Assembly: GCA_028551475.1 (NCBI GenBank)
Contig: CM052357.1
Coordinates: 13,625,931-13,689,930 of the forward strand
Reading direction: 5' to 3'
DNA from: Casuarina equisetifolia
Taxonomy: Eukaryota > Streptophyta > Magnoliopsida > Fagales > Casuarinaceae
Length of the DNA stretch: 64,000 nt
Numbering within the stretch: position 1 is the first letter of the stretch; each line of letters begins with the position of its first letter. The position numbers were made by a program, and so were the translations under genes. The notes beneath the pieces were generated by a model. That model did no database searches and was not told the origin of the DNA. It saw nothing but the letters and a program-made list of their open reading frames with translations. Positions 39,449 through 51,600 of the stretch are shown here, in pieces.

Positions 39449-41400
39449 ATTGCATTTCCACATTGATGCCACATCAACAACACATGCCAAGACCAAGGCA
39501 GAGCATGTGGACCACCTAAGTCATGTAAGCTCGACGAAAAGAAAGGCGCGCGCACGCACTGCATGTGCATCACCCTTGACTCCTTGTTTGACTGAAGAAG
39601 GGGTGCAAGCGTGTGGTGCACGTGCCTCATCCCTGACTTTATGTTCATGCATAGCTACTTCTTCTACACTGGAGTTAAATTGTCATCAATCACAAAAATA
39701 CTTGAAATGAAAGGGGTTTTGTTTAGAAAAGAACAGTTGACTGGGAGATGTAAAAATTGGGAAGTTATATTAGCTCTAATCATATTATTTTCAGTTATAA
39801 AGATCAAACATTTAGGGTTTAGAACATTTTCTCTTTTTGGTTTAAATTCATGGTGATTTGTTATTGAAACCAATTGCTATGACTTTAAAACGCTCATCAC
39901 CTAGTTAGAATTTTGTTAGCTATAAATTATCAGATCATTGTGCTCTAAGTCATTCAATTTCAATCTATTTCTCTTAATGTTTTCTCTTTGTTTTCAAGTT
40001 CTATATGAATTTCGTGAAGCAATTTTGTCCACGAATTTTACAAGATTTTGTATAAATCCTTACTTTAACTTGGTATTAGAGTAAATTGGTGAAAGCCACC
40101 TACCTTTTGTTTTTTTCCCCAGTGGCCTTTAGCATCATGCATATCCGTTCTGCACTACTACTTTACCGCATCCCATTCCAAGCAACCTCTTTATCTCATA
40201 TGTCAGAATTTGACTGGACGGTCCAAACTTTCTTGCTTGGAAGACTCAAACTAAGCCATATCTCCAGGCAAGCGGGTTGCTTGGGGTTCTTGATGACACC
40301 TTTCCTTGTCCTTAAGAATTAATCGTCAACACATATGAAGATGGAGCTATTACTCGTGACTTCAATCCTATTTTTTAGGATTGGCACATGTGGGACCAAA
40401 TTTCAAGGGTTTGGGTTCTTAACACTAGCTTCAATTTTTGTCACCACTATGGACAAGTATCGCCACTGTGGACACGTACAAAACTTTGGCTGAAATCTGG
40501 AAGGTGTTGTTTGCTAAATTCATGGACAATAGTTCCACTAGAGCCTCTGCTTTTTGCCTTCATCTTCAGGCAGCAAACAAGGGTCATTATACGATGATTG
40601 AATTTCTCTAGGAGTTTGATGTGATTGTTGATTAACTCTCCATTGTTGGTGAATCAGTCTTTGAAAATGAGTACCTAGCTCAAGTTTTTAGGGCTCGTGG
40701 TACACCCTACTCACCCTTTGCTACCTCCATTGCCTGTCAATACCAGAACAACCTCTCTTCCGCGTGAAGATTTGTGCAATTTACTCTTTACCTAAAAAGC
40801 TCATTTAGAGCTTGTTGAACAAGGCTTACCAACAATAGCTGCCCTTTCAACTAGCCACACTAGCTCATGATAATTTGTTTTTGTACTTAAAAGTACCTTT
40901 GCCCAAGTCTTTGTTATTCTCATTCATTCATATGCAAACTCGGAGTTGTTTTCACCTCAAGTTTAAAGGGCACGTTAAAGAAGCAACTGAAGCTTCGTTG
41001 GTCAAGCTGTATAAAGAGACAATGCATGATATAAATTGAGCAACTCAAAGATTGTAGAATGATAATTCATGTTAGCCAAAAAATGCCTCAAAATATTGAG
41101 TTGAGTCAGCATCCACATAAGGTGCTAGTTAGGACTACATGAACAGCTTAACAGAGAGAATCCTACTCTCCTTCTCCCTTTCTTCCTCTCTATCATAACA
41201 TAGTAGAATTTTAGGTACATGGGTGAATTTTAGGTACATGGGTGATGTTCTCTCTTTCCATTGTAAACATTGTAAATTATTCCCTTGTAAAGTCTATAAA
41301 GAAGAATATGTAATCTCTTGTAATCTATCAATCTCATTCACTTAATACAACACACTCTATTAAAAAATCCTTGCCATGTTCATCTTTTGGACCAACATGC
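39442..41400 (+). mobile_element. Decayed Ty1-copia fragment: LTR end, primer site and gag
   Basis: At about 40069 the text TTGGTATTAGAGTAA resembles the tRNA-iMet primer-binding site (TGGTATCAGAGC) that follows a copia 5' LTR. The LTR would lie roughly at 39442-40068. Downstream at about 40470-40860 a frame broken by several stops encodes KTLAEIWKVLFAKFM, then EFDVIVD, VGESVFENEYLAQVF and REDLCNLLFT. These are the order and spacing of the copia gag UBN2 domain. A second LTR-like polyadenylation region lies at about 41220-41370. The element is internally deleted and non-functional. Confidence 0.55.
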
Positions 41401-42009
41401 TTTTTTGTAGTGTTGGATTATACAATCCCAGTAGCGAAGGGACATTAGATCCAAGTTTTGTTTTGTTATCCTTTTTGTATTATGGTATAAAAAAATTAAT
41501 ACTACCTTCAATCCTTATAGCCATGCCATCCGTACATGATGTATTATAGATTTTTTTGACTTATATTTGTTATGGTACTTTATTTCATTTTTCTAACTCA
41601 TATTTGAATGAAATTAATAATAGTAAAGGAAGTCGATATGGAGAAAAGGAAGTGTCTCAAATGGAGAAAAAGAGATTAAGCTTAAACAAGAATGTTAAGA
41701 AGTGTTGAAACTAAAAACAATGCTAATCAAAATGTGCCAAGCTCAATAATTCAAGTCAGCCTATGTCCCAAAATGTGCAATGTTCAATCTCATTTTAGAA
41801 TTTGTAAATAGTAGCTTTTACTCTTCCAAATTGTGCAAGCAATCTGTAGTGACTTACCAATTAAAAACTTTCAGCCTCAACAACTTAACACCAATTTTTC
41901 TAACATGTTTCAACCTTGTAGGAGCACCCTCCAAGATACTAGAAGCTGCACACGTGTTAGTCTCTCACACTTGCATTTCCATTAGTTTATCTACCTTGAA
42001 TTTATTGGT

Positions 42010-44210
42010 ACACAACACAAGGTGGCAGGTATATTCACCAAACCTTTAAATATAGACAAGTTTATTACTCTTCGTAGGGAGCTTGGTCTTTGTCTGTTGG
42101 AAAATATATCATAAATCTTTGACTGCCATAATAATGTTTTGCTACATCCTGTGAGATTTTATCTTTCAAGCATGTTTGTTGATTACTAAATAGGTTGCAT
42201 ATCTCTTGTTGGATTTCTTCTGTTGCCATTTATTATTGGTGCCTTTCAATTTTAAGTCCTAAATATTTTTATGACCCATTTATTATTTTTCGTTGATCTT
42301 CGCCATTTATTGAGGGGGAGCCACATCCGGCATCCAGTGAGGGGAGCAATTCTTTCCTTTTTAGATGGTGACAAAAAAGGAGAGAAAATTTAACAAATAT
42401 TTGTGGGACATATTATTACTTGTTTTGTTCACTATCAAAAAAAGGGAGATTGTTGAATAATAATGTTTTGATGTGAAAAATTTAATTATAATATTATTAT
42501 TTTGGGTGCATTTGCTTTTATATTTTTGAGGATATTATATTTGGTAAGGTGTTTTGTGCAGCCCATGTCTTAGTCCAGCCTGTCATTCAACGTGCAAGTT
42601 CTGCCTACGTGTGAATTCAGCCTGCGCATCAATTAGCGTGCAAGCCCAACCCGTGAAATGATTCAACCCACTCTCAAGTCAGCTTGTGCAAACTGCTTGA
42701 CCCATTCTCAAGTCAACTTGTGTAGATTGCTTGACCCATTCTCAAGTTCGCCCACTGTACTTACGACCCTAGATTGGCAAGTCATGCACAACCTTAACGC
42801 CACTGCTTTACTCTCACTCAACGCTACCCATGTCTGTGCATCAGGCTCCACAAAATTCCGGCCAAAGCAAAAATGGAAAGCATAGATCAAAAATGCGATT
42901 GCAGACACACATTTACAACTTAGAAGATTGTGCTCAACCCTAGAAGATATCGTGCTCAAATCCAATCTATGAGAAGTTGTGAAGTTCCTTGCCAACCAGA
43001 GCTCACCACTAGCAAATGTGTGGAGAAGACCATGAATACTTGAAGATGGAGATTGATTCTTGATCAGGGCTTGCGACCCGCGACCGAAACTCTCTTCAAA
43101 ATCAAGTCCAAATGCACTGTTTTCACATGTCAGGTCTAAAATCATCATTTGAAATTGTTTGTCTCCACTATGAAAGTTGATGAATAGATATTTGGGAAAA
43201 TCTTGTTAGGGTTTATGAGAGAAAATCAGTTATTGCAAAAAGGAGAGTTTTTGAACAAGATTTTTGAGATGATTCAATAATAGATATACAAAATTTGAAA
43301 TTTGGAAGCATTCAGTAGAGGAAAATAGGATTCACAATTTGTAGAGAATAAAAATCGAAGTGTGACAAGCCATTATTGAAGACCGAAACACTCATTTGGT
43401 ATGATCTCTTCTTCTTTCCAATGAAGTTTTATGAGAAAGGAAAGAAAGATATTTGGAAATCATTATTAGCTACCAATATGGGATGTTTTCCAAAGAATAA
43501 GAAGATTTTTAACCTTAGCCGAAATAGATGGACACATGAAGACAAGATTGAGACTAGATGCATTCTAATTCAAAGTTAAGCAAGAAAAGGAATAGTTGTA
43601 AGGAAGTTTGAAAAAAAAGAAAAGAAAAGAAAAGGTAACTATGCACTTATGAGGAGCAAACGGCTATAGAAAAGACCTACCTTGGAAAGGATCTTTAAAT
43701 AGGCGAGAAAGCTCAAGGAAAAAAACCTACCCAAGAATACATTGCCAATCTTGAAGCACTCAAGCTTGTTGCTACAACGTGTTCATCAAAGTTGCTATAC
43801 TACTAAGCATTTCTTGACTTTACCACTTTGATTGATATTATTGATTCTTACTGAGTATTGCTATCGCTTGCTCAACTTTCATATTCATAACAAGTTTACT
43901 ATATTGTTGTATTGGTTTACCATTGAAGTTTTAGTGGGATTGAAATTAATCTCTTAGAAAAGAGACTGGATTTAAGAGTTGTGAACTTTTGTAAAAGTTG
44001 TTAAAGAATAATGGAAGAGGCATGTTAGCCACATTGGTTAAAAGGTAACAAGGGACGTAGGCAGTTGTTTGTTGTGGGTTGAAACTCCTAAAAGTCCTTG
44101 TGTTCTTTTTTGGTTGCTTAATTGTTTAACTTTGCTGCATTATAATTTGTGAGAATTTTAAATAGCCAGTCAATTTAACCCTTTTTTCTGATTGTTTAGA
44201 GAGGATAGAA
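42010..44210 (+). mobile_element. Ty1-copia 3' end: RNase H tail and long LTR
   Basis: 42010-42114 encodes KVAGIFTKPLNIDKF, then LRRELGLCLLENIS and a stop. This is the conserved C-terminus of copia RNase H (consensus ADIFTKPL). About 330 nt later the purine tract AAAAAAAGGGAGAT (42438-42450) is the polypurine tract, and the LTR starts TGTTGAATAATAATG at 42451. The LTR seems to continue to about 44.2 kb, ending near CAGTCAATTTAACCC, an end type seen in long-LTR copia elements. It is cut by the truncated element that begins at about 44214. Its match to the fragment at 39.4-41.4 kb is uncertain. Confidence 0.5.
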
Positions 44211-44213
44211 TCC

Positions 44214-47200
44214 TACAATGATGATAGAGTTATAGTGGCCACCAATTAACTTGTTATTATGTGCTATGATAACAATAAAAATTTTGCATGTAATGAGACA
44301 AGTTGGGTAATCGATAGTAGTATTTCCCTTCATATCACCTCTAAGATGGGGCTTTTTACTTTTTACACTTCGAAAAACTTTAACATATTAAATATGGGTA
44401 ATGATCGCTTTGTTAAAGTTACAAGTGTGGGAGATGTGTGCTTAGAGACTTACAATGGATCCAAGTTAGTTCTCAAGAATGTTAGATATGAACTAAAATT
44501 TTTTTTGAATTTGATTTCTATCAAAAAGCTTGATGATGAAGGTTTTTACAATATCTTGAATAATTGACAACGAAAACTCATTAAGGGTTCATTAGTTGTA
44601 GGTGAATCAAATTTCTTGGAATTAGTACACTTAGATATTTATAGCCTAATTACCTCGAGGACGCTTGGTGGAGCATCATACTTTGTAACCTTTTTTATAA
44701 CTATTTAAGAAAGTTTTAGGTTTATATCTTGATCTCAAAAGATCAAATGCTAAATGTGTTCAAGCAATTTCAAGTTTCAATAAAGAGACAAATTGGAAAG
44801 AATTTAAAATGCATTTGAACATACAAGGGTGGTGAATACATTAGATTATTTGATGAGTATCACAGACAACATAGAATTTAGTATCAAAAGACTTCTCCAA
44901 AAACATATTAGCTGAATGGTATAGTGGAAAGAATGAACAAAACATTAGTTGAGAGCATCATATATATGATTTCAAATGCTAACATGCCAAAGACATTTTG
45001 GGATGAGACATTAGTTACAACAAGTCATATTATTAATTTATCTCCAACTATTGCTTTAGATGATGATATACCCGATAGAGTTTGATTTAATAAGGATGTT
45101 TCCTATAACTATCTAAGAGTATTTGGTTGTAAAGCATTTTTTCATATTTCAAAAGATGAAAGTTCTAAGTTAGGTGTCAAGATGTAAGAATGTATATTTC
45201 TTGGTTATGGTTATGATGAATTTGGCTACAAGTTTTGTGATTCAGCTGTGAAAAAAATTATAAGGAGTCATGATGTTGTATTTTTTGAGAATAAAAATAT
45301 AACATATATTGGCTAGAAAGATTGGTATTGATTGATATTGACAAGGCTCTAAGATTGGTATATATAACATATATAACATAATCAAAATATAATATATCAC
45401 AAGGCTCTAAGATTGGTATTGATGTTAATCTAATTTCTTTAAATGATCTACAAAGATAGTCGTCAGAATATGTTGAAAGTGATATTTATCATGATGTTCA
45501 AGATTAGACCTTGAATGACTAATAAAGTGCAAATAGCAATGACACTCAAATAGATAATGTTGTTAATATTGTTGATGTTAAGCAAGATCCATCTATAGTT
45601 TTACCATTGATGTGGTTTGTTAGAGATCATCATCCATCTTTTAGATACTTTATTGAAAAATATATGTTATTAACTAAAGTAGGTGAGCTTGAGAGTTTTG
45701 AAAAAGCAGAAAAAGATGTGAATAAAAAAAAATGGGTTAATGCAATGCAAGATAAGTTGAAATCTTTGCATGTTAATCAAACATTTGAGTTAGTGATATT
45801 GACTAAGGGCAAAAATTTTTGAAGAATCATTGGATTTATAGATTGAAACATGATGAAAATTCTTCACAACTTCGATACAAAGCTAAACTAGTTTTTAAGG
45901 GTTTCAGTAAGAAAAAGGAAATTTATTATGATGAGATATTTTCACCTATTGTGAAAATGTTTTTAATCCAAGTGGTTTTGGGATTAGTTGCTAATCTTGG
46001 TCTTGAAATAGAACAAATGGACATAAAGATTGCTTTCTTTCATGATAACCTAAATGATGAAATTTATATGAAGTAACTAGATGATTTTAAAGAAAAAAGT
46101 AAAGAGAACTATGTTTGTAAGCTAAAAAAAAATTTATATGGTTTCAAATAAGCATTGAGACAATGGTATAAAAAATTTACAAATTTTAATAATTGTGTGT
46201 TTGTGAAGAAGTTTTCAAAAGATGATTTTATCATTCTACCACCTTATGTAGATGATATGCTTATTGTTTTTTTAGAATGTTGCAGGAATTGAAAAGTTGA
46301 AATAAGAGTTTAATAAGTTATTCTTAATGAAAAACTTAAGTCCAATCAAACAAATTCTTGGTCTAACAATTAGTTGTGATTATAGTTGTCTCAAGAGAAG
46401 TACATAAAAAAGGTGCCAAAAGTTTTATATGAATAAAGCTAAAGTGGTGAGTACATCTCTTTCTACATACTTTAAGTTTAATAAGAAACAATGTTCCACA
46501 AATGAGAGAAAGATGTAAAAGATATGGAAAAGTTCTTTATGTTTTTGTTATTGGTTGTTTAATATATACAATAATTTGTACAACAATAAATATAGTTCAT
46601 GCAATTGAAGGAGTTAGCATGTTTATTTCAAATCTTGGAAGAGAACATTGAAATATAGTAAAGTGAATTCTAAGATAACTCTGAGACATTTTTAGTCTGA
46701 AACATTCCTTTGAGAATGAAAAGCCTATTCTTATTAGATATATAGATTCAGATATAGTGGGAGATATTAATAATAAAAGATTCATTTTAGGCTATTTGAT
46801 TGAGCTTTCATAGAGAGTTGTGGCATGATTGTCAAAATTACAAAAATGTATTACTTTATCTACAATAAAGGTAGAATTTATTGTAGCAACAAAAACATGT
46901 AAAGAGTTGCTTTAGCTAAAAGAATTCACAAAAAACTTGGTTTTACACAAGAAAAATATGTGTTATTATGTAATCGCTAAAATGTTATAAGTCATGCCAA
47001 GAATTCTACTTTTTATCAAAGATTAATGCATATTGATATAACGTATCATTAGATATGAGATAATTATGGAAACTAAAGATGTTGAGTTTGAGAATATACC
47101 TATTAAGGATAATAGTTCTAATATGATGACAAACGTACTTTGACAAGAAAAGCTTGAGTTTTGTTGGCGTGTAGTTGTCGTAGATTTCACTCAAGAAATT

Positions 47201-47840
47201 GACATATGAAAATGTCCTTCATTTAGGTTGAAGGAAAAGAATTGTTGGGCCAGTCCAACTCATATTCAGGACTCATGTTGGGTCTTCTTAAGGTAATGTT
47301 GCCCTAATGTTTAAATAGAAAAAGAGAGTTTTTTTAGGTGTGGCCCTCAAAAAAGAAAAGAGAGAGAGAGAAAAAAAAAGAATTTCGTAAGAATTAGAAG
47401 TCTTGCATAACAATTTATCACATGCTTGATTAAGGTTGATATGTTGTTCGATTGAGGTGATTTTTTATTAGTAGGTTCAAAATTATGTGTTATTCATTAT
47501 GAACGGTTGGATTGTCATTTGGACATTTTTACATCAGCAGACCTTGGTAAAAAATCTAGCTATTAGATTAGTAAATCTTTGTTCTATTAATGTTGCTAAG
47601 GACTTAATTGAGTTATAAACTTAAAGATTTATATAGTGAGATTTAGGTGGAGTCCATTATTGATCATGTAATCTTTATCCTTTACATTGGAAGAGTTTTC
47701 CATATAAAAAATTTTCTTATAGTAATTGTGTAAATTGTAATGTTTGTGTTTCTACTTGTAACTCAAATTATATTGTTTGTGTTTTAGTATTTCCTTATAT
47801 ATTTAATCAAAGTAGGAAACTTTATATGTTTTTCCCATCA
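44214..47840 (+). mobile_element. 5'-truncated Ty1-copia retrotransposon with 3' LTR
   Basis: It starts inside pol: the protease region (CNETSWVIDSSISLHITSK) is at 44286-44344. Integrase follows with many stops (44620-45300). Reverse transcriptase fragments are at 45800-46080 (EQMDIKIAFFHDNLNDEIYM), and the catalytic PYVDDML lies near 46242. RNase H runs to about 47200. The 3' LTR is 47243-47840 (TGTTGGGCC to TTTCCCATCA), related to the solo LTR at 6156-6845. The 5' LTR and gag are missing. The protease active-site DSG reads DSS here. Stops and frameshifts throughout mean it is dead. Confidence 0.85.
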
Positions 47841-48649
47841 ACATTAGCACTCAAATTTGTGATAATTGTTGAACATGATTTTCTCAAAGATATTTTGATA
47901 TTGATTTTCTCAAAGATGTATACGGACAAACTTAAAGATACATGCATGCTAAAATACAAGAAATCCTAGAAGGGATAAAACATATTGAGAAAGAACGAAG
48001 CTAAATTATCTTTAGAATGAATATTCGACAATTTTGATACTTGGAGGCAGGATTTTTATGTTGAAAATCAAATCTTCTTATATATAATTTGTATATTGAA
48101 AGCTACCCATTTACAAATATAATTTGTATTGACGACAAAAGACCTATATTAAAAAATAAATGTTAGGTGGCCATCTACTACCAATATTTATCCAGCTAAA
48201 ATTCAACTTTATTTATGATTAAGTAAAATATCATCTCATTATATCAAAGAAAGAGGATGGTGAGAAGCACAAGCAACAAGGACTTCCTAGCTAACTCATT
48301 CTCACTCTCTTTTCTTGCCTGCATTTTGTTCTCAGTTAAAATCATCATTAATTACGCATGAGGCAACCATTCTACAGGCACACAAGAATCCTAAATCAAA
48401 GGCCTAGAGCACAGACCTGAGGTGCTAGTGTAAAACTAGTACGCTCGAGTTAAAGGAGATTGTTCCCAAACTTGAATGAAACGGAATGAAATGAGAGCTA
48501 GAATCACCAATTACGGTTACCATAGAGAAGTGTCAGGCAAAGGAGGGGACGAAATAACCTTATTACAGAAATAAATGTTCGGTGGCAAGAATCATTGCAA
48601 TTCTGATGGACGACGCAGCCATCACACCTGGCATTGGTATCAAGCATAA
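47841..48649. other. 3' flank of the lectin receptor kinase
   Basis: AT-rich sequence between the copia 3' LTR and the stop codon of the minus-strand kinase. The part next to 48650 should hold the kinase 3' UTR. No other gene is seen. Confidence 0.45.
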
Positions 48650-51600
48650 TCATTTTCCTCCAAAGGTACTACTGAATTCCGTATTTGTTTCCGGTTTACT
48701 CGAAGAACTAGCTGCGCTAGAAAAGTCCACCCTTGGAACAAATGCGGGCTGTTTTGGTGTCGGAACTGTTGCAGTTTCACTTTCAAGCATGGTGACAACA
48801 TTCGAAATGGTGGGGCGGTCACCTGGGTTCTCTTGCACGCATAAGAGCCCAATGTTTACACACTTCACAAACTGATCTGCATTGCAGTCTTCATGCAAAG
48901 CCGGGTCCATTAAGTCCAATACCTTGCTTTCTGTCCACAGCTTCCATGCCTGAACAATTGTGAAATTGTAACTGATATGAAGTCCAAATGACCAAAGGAA
49001 TATGAAATATGGTGATCACAGGAAAAAAAAAAATACTTACATAACCTATAAGACTTAAGGCTAATTCTGATTGATAAAATCCTGTGTTCTTCTTTCCACT
49101 TATAATCTCCAACAAAATTATACCGAAACTAAAGACATCAGATTTTATTGAGAAATGTCCATCCAATGCATACTCTGGAGACATATAGCCACTGCATTTC
49201 AATAAAAATGGAGAGACTGAAAAAAATGTAATCAAATCAAACTTTATAACTACATTAAATGTAAACTTACTAAGTTCCGACTACTCTCATTGTATTTGCT
49301 CCAATTTCTTTGCCTCCAACAATTCTTGCCAAACCAAAGTCAGATATTTTGGGATTCATCTCCTCGTCTAAAAGAATGTTACTCGTTTTTAGATCTCTAT
49401 GGATGATCTTCAATCTGGAATCATGGTGAAGATAAACAAGCCCACGAGCTATTCCCAAAATGATGTTGATGCGCATTTGCCACTCCAAAATCTTGCTAAG
49501 ACTTTGATCTGACAGGTATTCAATTTTTATTTAGAAAATAGTATCATCAATAGTGACACCCCAAAACAAGATAGTATATCAAACACTACAAGTATTAGGA
49601 ATTAATTTTAGAAGCCAACCAAATAGAAATAAGTCTAAGCTCTTGTTTTGCATGTATTCATAGAGTAAAATCTTCTCTTCTCCTTTTATACAATATCCCC
49701 GAAGTCTCACAAGATTTTTGTGTTGAAGTTTTGCAATCAATACCACCTCATTTTTGAATTCTTGTAAACCTTGCCTTGACACACTTGAGAGCCTCTTTAC
49801 TGCAATTTCTTGGCCTCCTGGAAATATGCCCTGAGATATGATATAGTGTTACCAATAACCAGAGACTAGTTTACATGAACATTTGAAGCTAATTAATGCT
49901 GCCAATTTACCTTGTAAACAGGCCCATAACCACCCTGTCCGAGCTTGTTTGTATCTGAGAAGCTATTTGTAGCTGCTAGAATACTTTCGAAATCAAAAAA
50001 AGGTATATCTATGCCTTGCTCATCTTCTTTGAACGCATCAGAATCTAGAAGGTCTTTAAGATGTCTTTCGCTGTCTAATGTGCGAAGTGCTCGGCTTCTT
50101 TTTTCACTTGCTTCTGAGTTTAGAAAACAAGCATACTGTTGGTTGCATGATAATTAAATTAAACGAAAGAGCTAATAAATAGAGTTATTTTGATTCAAAC
50201 GGATATACTACACATTTCCATATGTAGTTTACCTTGTCTCTTAGTCATCTTTCTTCTCCACACATATATACAAGCAATGACACATACGAGAAAAAACATA
50301 ATTGCAAGAGGAGTCGTAATGATCAGAGTCAACGACGTTTTTCGATTTGAGGCTTCACTTTCTACAGTAAAGAAATAATGGAAGAATATGAGCTACTTAA
50401 ATAAGAAAAATATGAAAACAACTATTCATCACAATTTTTTGTGAAAGTGAACAAGCTTCTATAGAAAAATCAAATTGGATAGAAGTCCAGTCCCACAACT
50501 ACCCCGTTTTAGATCCATTGCCACGGTCAAAATGCCTATTGTTTCGACAAGGTGATGGATATACTACTTTGGAGGATTTGAAAATTCTGAAGCAAAGCTT
50601 CCCAATTTCTGTACGGTCAGAAAGGATCATACATAAAGGAAAAGAAAACTTGAACAGAGCTGCCCAAATCCTTACATAAACAGGGCAAAAAATTTCCTTA
50701 TAATGTCGAAACGCGATGAAGAAAGAGGTTTGGGATTTGATTGTTGTAACTGATTTAATGAAGGAAAAGAGTACCACTAGGATAGATCCTCCTTGTTGGC
50801 CTATTCTTTCATCACTAGTAGAGCAATCCTAATCTGCCAGAGGCAGATGAAATAATGACTACAAATTGAAAATTAGTGATTACAAAAAATGTCACATGCG
50901 AGAAGAAACACAATTACAAGTGGAATCACAATAGAGTCAACTGCAAGTGTCCATTTGAAGCCTTTTCTGCAAGAAAGAGCAATTTTTTTATTTTTTATTT
51001 TTTTTGTTCTAGGTGAAACATGAAGAAAGAGTTTTCCATCATATCTCCATTGACAATGAACAACCTCTGGTGAAAAAATAAAAATGATAATGATCCACGT
51101 TCTACACACACATACTTTATAGATTCATTATCCACCACTGTAACGCATATTGTTAGAACAAGGTGATCGATGTTATAAAAGCTTCCTCTATGCTATAAAA
51201 TCAATTATTAATAGAAGAGGACAGTTTTGCATATAAGGATACAAAATTAACATATTGACAACGCAGAATACTCATTCATATCAATTTTGATAGGCTTTCT
51301 TCTCCAAGGTGTGTGAGAACAAGTATGTCAGAAACTCAGTCCATGAAAAATGGGTATTAAATTAGTAAATAGAACCTTCTAAAAAGTATGCCTATCCTCA
51401 GCTGAACAGAGCAAAAAACCCATAGAAAGCTGCCTATATCCTTGATTGAACAGAGAAAAATTTCTCCAACACTCGTGAAATGTACAATTTATTCCAGGAC
51501 TGGATCATTTACGGTCTAATTCTTTCGTCACTAAAAGAGCAATGCTAACATACCCCAGGGAAACGAAGTAGCTTCCTAACCTTTTGTACAACTCCCAGTT

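Noticed and set aside
40086..42113. Endogenous pararetrovirus instead of retrotransposon
   Set aside because: The order gag, protease, integrase, RT seen in the related copies, the LTRs and the primer-site text are all Ty1-copia; no viral movement or coat motif was seen.
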